Shown piece by piece: positions 58,772 through 64,000 of a stretch of 64,000 bases of DNA. How positions within the stretch are numbered: the stretch's first letter is position 1; each line of letters begins with the position of its first letter. The DNA lies in NCBI GenBank assembly GCA_964486935.1, contig CAZAPG010000003.1, forward strand, positions 124,001-188,000, written 5' to 3'. Below the pieces are notes generated by a model, which saw nothing but the letters and a program-made list of their open reading frames with translations, was not told the DNA's origin and did not search any database. Both the position numbers and the translations under genes were made by a program. The DNA comes from CAZAPG01 sp964486935 (lineage in GTDB: Bacteria > Chloroflexota > Anaerolineae > 4572-78 > J111).

Positions 58772-59710
58772 ATGATACCCACGCTAGAGGCCATCCGGCA
58801 GGCCCAAACAACCATTGCCGGCGCAGCCATCCGCACGCCGCTGGTTCAGTTAAATGCGCCAGATATTCCTGCCGAGATTTATTTGAAACTGGAAAACTTG
58901 CAGCCAATCGGCTCGTTTAAAATTAGGGGCGCGGCCAATGCGATGGCCCACATTTCGCCGGAGGCGCTGGCCAAAGGGGTGCTGACGGCCTCGGCGGGCA
59001 ATATGGCCCAGGGCGTGGCCTGGCAGGCGCGCAAATTGAACATTCCCAGCACCATTATTGCCCCCGAAACGGCCCCGCAAACCAAAATAGAGGCCATTAA
59101 ACGGCTGGGCGGACGCCCCATTCAGGTGCCGCTTGAAACCTGGTGGCAAACCTTTGTAGACCGGGCCTACCCCGGCATCGAGGCCACCTTTGTGCATGCC
59201 TTTGACGACCCGCGCGTGATGGCCGGGAATGGCACAATTGGCCTGGAAATTTTAGAAGACTTGCCTGATGTGGATGCCATTGTTATCCCCTGGGGCGGCG
59301 GCGGCCTGGCCTGTGGCATTGCGGCGGCGGTGCGGGCGCTCAAACCCAACTGCCGGCTCTATGCCGCCGAGGTGGAAACCGGCGCGCCGCTGGCGGCTTC
59401 GCTGGCGGCGGGGGAGCCGCAGGTGGTTGAGTTTCAACCCTCGTTTGTGGATGGCATTGCCAGCAAAACCGTTTTTCCACAAATGTTGCAGCGCGCCCAA
59501 ACCCTGTTAGATGGTTCGCTGGTGGTTAATTTAGAGCAGGTGGCCGCTGCCCTGCGCCTGCTGGCCGAGCGAAACCGCATCATCGCCGAAGGGGCCGGGG
59601 CCTGTCCGGTGGCCTGCGCCTTAAGCGGGCAGGCCGGCGCGGGCAAGATTGTTTGTATTGTATCGGGCGGAAATATTGATTTGAGCAAATTGTGTGATTT
59701 GCTGGCGTAG
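58772..59710 (+). CDS. Serine/threonine dehydratase-like PLP enzyme
   Basis: About 312 residues from the ATG at 58772 (GGAG six bases upstream). Fold type II: the PLP lysine is in LQPIGSFKIRGAANAM, the phosphate loop is ASAGNMAQGVAWQAR, and the glycine-rich GGGGLACGIAAAVRALKPN binds PLP phosphate. CIVSGGNIDLSK near the end also fits. It matches the single-domain IlvA/TdcB-like group, which lacks a regulatory ACT domain. Catabolic removal of serine or threonine nitrogen, or a racemase role, are possible. Confidence 0.9.
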   Translation: MIPTLEAIRQAQTTIAGAAIRTPLVQLNAPDIPAEIYLKLENLQPIGSFKIRGAANAMAHISPEALAKGVLTASAGNMAQGVAWQARKLNIPSTIIAPETAPQTKIEAIKRLGGRPIQVPLETWWQTFVDRAYPGIEATFVHAFDDPRVMAGNGTIGLEILEDLPDVDAIVIPWGGGGLACGIAAAVRALKPNCRLYAAEVETGAPLAASLAAGEPQVVEFQPSFVDGIASKTVFPQMLQRAQTLLDGSLVVNLEQVAAALRLLAERNRIIAEGAGACPVACALSGQAGAGKIVCIVSGGNIDLSKLCDLLA

Positions 59711-59750
59711 AACATAATTATATTTTATTTATATCTGGAGGCAGTTTTCT

Positions 59751-60446
59751 GTGGCCGAGCTGACACGTCAACAAATAGAGGAGAAAATTCAAAGCGAAGG
59801 CAGCAAACTATCTTTTGCCGGACAAGACCTGAGCGGTCTCGACTTATCAACTCTGGAGTTGAGCGGCAGTAACTTTAACGGAGCCAACCTGGCCGGGGCC
59901 AATTTTAAGGAAGCCCAGGTACGAGAGGCCAACCTCAACGGCGTCAATCTGGAACAGGCCAATCTGGGCGAGGCCAATTTTAGCGGCGCTGATTTTGCCG
60001 GAGCCAGATTGGCCGGCGTCAATTTGAGCGGCACTTATCTGCTTAAGGCTAACCTGGCCGGGGCCGATTTGAGCGGCGTGAACCTGAGCAAATCCAAACT
60101 GGACGAAGTCAATATGAATGGGGCCAACCTGACCGGGGCCAATTTAGACCGCGCCTATGCAGTGCGAGCCAATTTTAACGCCGCCAACTTCACCCAGGCT
60201 TATCTGGTTGAGGTGAATTTTAAAGACGCCAACCTGAGTGGCGCTAATTTTTTGGGGGCTAATCTCAGAGCCGCCTTTGTGGAAGGGGCCAATTTGAACG
60301 GCGCTAATTTGCGGCAGACCAATCTAAAGGATGCCAATTTTAAGCAGGCCGGCTATGATGACCAGACTCAATGGGACGATGATTTTGACCCAATCGCCGC
60401 CGGCGCGGTGTCTAAAAAGAAAAAGAAGTGGTTTGGTTTACTTTAA
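59751..60446 (+). CDS. Pentapeptide-repeat protein
   Basis: 231 residues; GTG start with GGAGG nine bases upstream. From about residue 25 to 205 it is A(D/N)LxX pentads: LSGLDLSTLELSGSNFNGAN, LAGANFKEAQVREANLNGVN and so on, forming a right-handed quadrilateral beta-helix. No signal peptide, so cytosolic. The last 25 residues end VSKKKKKWFGLL, a basic, possibly membrane-touching tail. Function unknown; DNA-mimic roles are known for some members. The next gene begins 32 bp later. Confidence 0.92.
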   Translation: MAELTRQQIEEKIQSEGSKLSFAGQDLSGLDLSTLELSGSNFNGANLAGANFKEAQVREANLNGVNLEQANLGEANFSGADFAGARLAGVNLSGTYLLKANLAGADLSGVNLSKSKLDEVNMNGANLTGANLDRAYAVRANFNAANFTQAYLVEVNFKDANLSGANFLGANLRAAFVEGANLNGANLRQTNLKDANFKQAGYDDQTQWDDDFDPIAAGAVSKKKKKWFGLL

Positions 60447-60478
60447 AGCAAATAGAAAAAGAAAGTGGTGTAAAAAGA

Positions 60479-61522
60479 ATGAAGTATTGGTTGGTTTTGG
60501 TATTGGCAGTTGTTGTTTCTGCGTGCGCCCCGGCTACCGAAGAACCCCCCACCCCCGCCCCGACGGCAACCCGGCCGGTAATTGTGCCTCGCAACGAAAA
60601 TGTCGAGGCCCTCAATGCGGCCCAGGCTGCGTTTAAAGATATTGAGTTTGGCTTTGCGCCCCTGTTGGTAGATGACGCGGCCCAAATTATCTTGCAATCC
60701 GGCGTTGGCGTTGAAACTCCCCGGCTTACTTACCCCCAGCAGCCCGCCAACCCAACTGAATGGCCGGTAGTAGATAGTTTTGTATCGGCTTACGGCGTGC
60801 AGTACGTGCTGTTGCACACGCCTCACGTTAACCGGGTGGCTTTGGGCAGAATTAGCCTATCGGCTTCGGTAGACCAGGAGGCTGAAACCATAGAACATTT
60901 TGCGGCCTGGATTACCTTTACCGATAGAAGCCGGGCGATTATTGACCTGTCTCCCCTTTCAACCAACTTTGCCCCCCGCCACGCCCCGGATAGAATGTTG
61001 ACCGACGCCGCCCAAATTGAAGAAATTTTTCTCGACCGCCGCTCCGGGGTTAATCTTGACCAGCTTCAGCCGATGACCGTTGTCAAACGTGATGGCCAGG
61101 TTTACTACCTGCTGGCCAAAATAGCGGTTTCTTACGACCGCTATGAATTTGACCTGCGGACCTACCCCGTAGAAATTGCCGACCCGATGCGCCCGATGAA
61201 TTTACGGCCCGGCGTATCGGTGGGCGTTGAAATTGAGCGCGATGAATTTGACCCGCTGCAAAAATTGCTCATCGACGAAGGCCCCGCCGCCTTTGAAAAC
61301 AATCCCGATTTGCTGGTTCGCAAAGGCGGCGTCAATGAAACCCTGGTTGAAATTCAAAACGAGCATCTGGAATTGTTATGGCACTTAATTACCAAATTTG
61401 AACACCAGCTCCCCGACTCGTCCGTACCAACGGCTACCCCCACTGCCTCGCCCACGCCCTCACCCACCGCCACCCCTACTCCCACCGCCACCCCCAGAAA
61501 GCTGCCGCTGGTCACATCGTAA
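60479..61522 (+). CDS. Lipoprotein of unknown function
   Basis: About 347 residues from the ATG at 60479; a longer frame to 60428 overlaps the previous gene. Signal peptide with lipobox MKYWLVLVLAVVVSACAPAT, then a Pro/Thr-rich spacer. No recognised domain follows. An acidic segment at about 60-240 (IEFGFAPLLVDDAAQII, TVVKRDGQVYYLLAKIAV) is probably globular. The tail is a Pro-Thr repeat (TPSPTATPTPTATP), as found on wall-spanning lipoproteins. Likely cell-surface. It shares the direction of the pentapeptide gene and may be cotranscribed. Confidence 0.7.
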   Translation: MKYWLVLVLAVVVSACAPATEEPPTPAPTATRPVIVPRNENVEALNAAQAAFKDIEFGFAPLLVDDAAQIILQSGVGVETPRLTYPQQPANPTEWPVVDSFVSAYGVQYVLLHTPHVNRVALGRISLSASVDQEAETIEHFAAWITFTDRSRAIIDLSPLSTNFAPRHAPDRMLTDAAQIEEIFLDRRSGVNLDQLQPMTVVKRDGQVYYLLAKIAVSYDRYEFDLRTYPVEIADPMRPMNLRPGVSVGVEIERDEFDPLQKLLIDEGPAAFENNPDLLVRKGGVNETLVEIQNEHLELLWHLITKFEHQLPDSSVPTATPTASPTPSPTATPTPTATPRKLPLVTS

Positions 61523-61546
61523 TATTTATTCAAGGAGACAGGCAAC

Positions 61547-62542
61547 ATGTCCACCACCGTATTTATCTCCAGCACCTCTCGTGATTTACTTGACCACCGG
61601 GCGGCTGTGGCTAAATCGCTGCTCGATGCCGGCTTTCACCCCATCGACATGGCCAACTTTATGGCCCGGCCCGATGGCGCAACCACCGCCTGCCTGGAAG
61701 AAGTGGCTGAGGCCGACCTGTTTGTGGGCATTTACGCCTGGCGCTACGGCTACATTCCCCCCGGTGCCGACGTGTCCATCACCGAGCAGGAATTTATCGA
61801 AGCCGAACGGCTGAAAAAACCTTGCTTTATCTTTATGGTCGATGAGAACCACCCCTGGCCGGAGGAATACAAGGAGGGGGGCATTGGTGCCCGGCTGCTG
61901 CGCGATTTCAAAGCCCGGCTGGACTCCAAACTGGTGCGCACCACCTTTACCACCCCCCAGGATTTGGCCGCCAAAGTGCTGGCCAGCCTGCAACGGTGGG
62001 AGCGCAAGCAATCAAAAACAGCCGGGGGCGACAGCCAGGCCAGAGGCGCTGAAGAAAAAGGCGGTGTTCGCGTTGGCAATGTGGGTGGCCACGTAATTAC
62101 CGGCACTATGACCGGCGATATTACCGGTCGTGATAAAATAGGCGGCGATTACGCCGGGCGCGATATCATCCACGGCGACAGAATAGGCCGGGATAATGTC
62201 GTCACCGTTGGCGCCGGCCAGGACCCGGCAATGGTCCAGCTCAGGCAGGCGCTGGCCCGCTGGCAGCAGGAGATTGAAGCCAGGGTTGACGCGCTCTCCA
62301 GCCTCGATGCGGACGAGAAGGAAGACCTGAAAAAGAATGTCGCGCGGGTAGCCGACGAAGCCATCAAAGGCGAGCAGGCCGAGGCGGGCAAACTGGAGCG
62401 CTGGCTCAACACCATCGGCGCGATGGCCCCCGATATTCTGGATGTGACGGCGGCTACCTTGCAGAATCCGTTCAAGGGCGTCGGGCTGGTGCTGCAAAAA
62501 ATCAGCGACCGGGTGAAGCTGGAGCGTCAAAAACAGACCTGA
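61547..62542 (+). CDS. DUF4062-domain protein with Gly-Asp-rich repeat
   Basis: 331 residues. N-terminal 1-145: DUF4062 fold (VFISSTSRDLLDHRAAVAKS, ACLEEVAEADLFVGIYAWRY, QEFIEAERLKKPCFIF), a TIR-like domain often found in NTPase-linked conflict proteins. Residues about 170-220 hold a Gly/Asp-rich beta-repeat: GTMTGDITGRDKIGGDYAGR and DIIHGDRIGRDNVV. A helical C-terminal region (about 225-331) with DADEKEDLKKNVARVAD follows. No NTPase or other effector domain is present, so it may be one component of a two-protein system. It has its own terminator at 62588-62624. Confidence 0.8.
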   Translation: MSTTVFISSTSRDLLDHRAAVAKSLLDAGFHPIDMANFMARPDGATTACLEEVAEADLFVGIYAWRYGYIPPGADVSITEQEFIEAERLKKPCFIFMVDENHPWPEEYKEGGIGARLLRDFKARLDSKLVRTTFTTPQDLAAKVLASLQRWERKQSKTAGGDSQARGAEEKGGVRVGNVGGHVITGTMTGDITGRDKIGGDYAGRDIIHGDRIGRDNVVTVGAGQDPAMVQLRQALARWQQEIEARVDALSSLDADEKEDLKKNVARVADEAIKGEQAEAGKLERWLNTIGAMAPDILDVTAATLQNPFKGVGLVLQKISDRVKLERQKQT

Positions 62543-62587
62543 CCCGCCCGCCGCCATAAAAATATTTTAGAATTGAGTGCGTTTGCA

Positions 62588-62624
62588 GGTCCATTGATAG
62601 AACACTCAATGGGCCTTTTTTCTT
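62588..62624 (+). terminator. Rho-independent terminator
   Basis: GGTCCATTGA and TCAATGGGCC pair with one G-U pair around an 8-nt loop, followed by TTTTTTCTTT. It follows the DUF4062 gene. Confidence 0.88.
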
Positions 62625-62690
62625 TGCCATACTCAACCCCAAACTATCTGCAATTCCACAACCTATTTTACCTGTATAAAGGAGCGCGTG

Positions 62691-64000
62691 ATGACCCGCA
62701 ATAAAGTGATTGTTGTTACCACAGGAATTATGTTTGGCCTGTTTATGGCCTCGATGGAAGTAACCGTGGTGGCTACAGCTATGCCCACCATTGTCAGCCA
62801 GCTTGGCGGATTGGCTATTTACAGTTGGGTTTTTACCGCCTACATGCTGGCTTCCACCACCACGGTGCCCATCTACGGCAAGCTGGCCGACCTTTATGGC
62901 CGCCGGCCCGTTTATCTGGCCTCGATGGGCCTCTTTTTGCTGGGGTCGTTGCTCAGCGGCGCGGCTCAGAGTATGCTGCAACTGGTGGTCTTTCGCACTA
63001 TTCAGGGGCTTGGCGCGGGCGGGCTGATTCCCCTGGCTTTAACTATGGTGGGCGATATGTTTGATGCCGAACAACGGGCCAAAATGCAGGGCTTCTTTGC
63101 CAGCGTCTGGGGTATCTCCTCGGTGGTGGGGCCACTGCTGGGCGGCTTTCTGGTTGACCAGATTTCCTGGCATTGGGTTTTCTACATCAACTTGCTGCCG
63201 GGCGCGGTGGCCGGCGCGCTGGTCTGGTGGGCCTGGCAAGACCCGCCCCGCCAATCCGGCGCAGACAAAGTGGCCGTCGATTATGCCGGCGCTGCGTTAC
63301 TAACCGCCGGAGTAGTCACCCTGTTGCTGGGCCTGTTTGATCTGGGAACCGCGACCGGCTGGGCGCTGCTGGCGCTTTCGGTAGCGTTGTTTGTGGCCCT
63401 GGCCTGGGTTGAGCGGCGCGCCGCCGACCCCATTCTGCCGATAACCCTGTTCAAGACGCAACTCTTCACCGTGGCCTGCACTCACGGCCTGCTGGCCGGC
63501 TGGGCCTTGTTTGGCAGCATTGCCTTTGTGCCCCTGTTTGTCCAATCGGTATTGGGAACCAGCGCCACCGCCGCCGGGGCCACGTTGACCCCGATGATTC
63601 TGGGCTGGGTCACGGCCAGCGTCATCGGCGGGCGGCTGGCCCTGAGAATGAGTTACCGGGGGTTGGTAGTATTTGGAGCGGTGCTGCTGGTCGCAGGCAC
63701 TTTTATGCTGTCGCGGGTGGGCGAAAACGCCAGCCAACTGGCAATGATTATCTATTTAACCATGATGGGTATCGGTATGGGGCTGGCCATCCCCATTTTT
63801 TTGATTGCCGTGCAAACCAGCGTGCGGCGGCAGGTGATGGGCACGGCTACCTCGACGCTGCAATTTAGCCGGACCATTGGCGGGGCCTTGGGCGTCAACG
63901 TGATGGGCGTTATCTTTAGCCTGGGGCTGGCCGGCGGTCTGGTTGCCGCCGGGTTAAACCCGGCAACCGTCTCGGTTGAGAGCCTGCTCAATCCGGCGCC
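62691..64000 (+). CDS. MFS transporter, DHA2/EmrB-QacA type (partial)
   Basis: At least 436 residues, cut by the right end of the window. GGAG lies six bases before the ATG at 62691. Features are MFGLFMASMEVTVVATAMPT (motif D1-type start of DHA2), the MFS motif YGKLADLYGRRPVYLAS, VFRTIQGLGAGGLIPLALTM, and the motif-C region GISSVVGPLLGGFLVD. At least 12 helices are in view; a 14-helix topology is expected. It is probably a proton-driven drug or metabolite exporter. No regulator lies upstream. Confidence 0.92.
   Translation, partial: MTRNKVIVVTTGIMFGLFMASMEVTVVATAMPTIVSQLGGLAIYSWVFTAYMLASTTTVPIYGKLADLYGRRPVYLASMGLFLLGSLLSGAAQSMLQLVVFRTIQGLGAGGLIPLALTMVGDMFDAEQRAKMQGFFASVWGISSVVGPLLGGFLVDQISWHWVFYINLLPGAVAGALVWWAWQDPPRQSGADKVAVDYAGAALLTAGVVTLLLGLFDLGTATGWALLALSVALFVALAWVERRAADPILPITLFKTQLFTVACTHGLLAGWALFGSIAFVPLFVQSVLGTSATAAGATLTPMILGWVTASVIGGRLALRMSYRGLVVFGAVLLVAGTFMLSRVGENASQLAMIIYLTMMGIGMGLAIPIFLIAVQTSVRRQVMGTATSTLQFSRTIGGALGVNVMGVIFSLGLAGGLVAAGLNPATVSVESLLNPA

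Overview
The window is moderately GC-rich bacterial DNA with about 60 genes packed into short operons on both strands. No rRNA, tRNA or CRISPR array was seen. Several features point to a Chloroflexota-like (Anaerolineae-type) bacterium: two branched-chain amino-acid ABC transporter clusters, a CCA-adding enzyme with an extra N-terminal domain, a VanZ-LamG protein, a DUF4062 protein with a Gly-Asp-rich repeat, fused anaerobic-type cobalamin enzymes, and many heptamer/octamer tandem repeats. The taxonomic call is inference; no marker gene was available.

Layout. 1-3510 (-): livM (cut by the window edge), livH and an acyl-CoA ligase. 3617-5875 (-): a lone formate dehydrogenase-type molybdoenzyme. 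6206-16654 (+): a surface-polysaccharide cluster with two glycosyltransferases, CDP-glucose synthesis, a sugar epimerase/dehydratase, three related sugar-type methyltransferases, and two exported or membrane proteins. 16968-22632: a dienelactone hydrolase-like lipoprotein, an FHA protein, the CCA-adding enzyme with a small membrane protein upstream, and sucCD. 22839-26378 (+): a PaaK-like ligase, a glycosyltransferase, a GbsR-type regulator and a membrane methyltransferase. 26375-28171 (-): mutL. 28241-39485 (-): an almost continuous run for corrin-ring synthesis by the cobalt-early route (cbiX, cbiC, cbiD, cbiET, cobI, cobM-cbiG, cobJ-cysG N-domain, cobA), flanked by a phosphoesterase and a PqqB-like hydrolase. 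39647-42177 (-): a split Mg/Co-chelatase-like AAA+/VWA pair and sufE. 42373-47904 (+): comDE-like decarboxylase, SGNH hydrolase, cyclase, EamA exporter and threonine synthase-like genes. 47997-49043 (+): an AT-rich regulator/DUF433/DUF5615 toxin-antitoxin-like module. 49045-55722 (-): an aminotransferase and a complete livFGMHK operon whose binding protein carries a LysM domain. 56722-64000 (+): aldo/keto reductase, ornithine cyclodeaminase-like and threonine dehydratase-like genes, a pentapeptide-repeat protein, a lipoprotein, a DUF4062 protein and an MFS exporter (cut by the window edge).

The most notable object is at 55807-56364 (-). It is an AhpD/carboxymuconolactone-decarboxylase-like gene interrupted by one in-frame TGA, which falls exactly where the second cysteine of the redox CxxC motif is expected. 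A hairpin with a GGU apical loop lies 18 nt downstream. This fits a selenocysteine (CxxU) peroxidase-like protein better than a decayed gene, although no Sec machinery lies in the window.

The second theme is repeat DNA that has become part of genes. Heptamer tandems supply the end of one cobalamin gene and the ribosome-binding site and start of the next. Octamer tandems fill interdomain linkers of fused enzymes. Heptamers encode the N terminus of LivF, and a roughly 90-120 bp interspersed repeat is inserted in frame in a methyltransferase.
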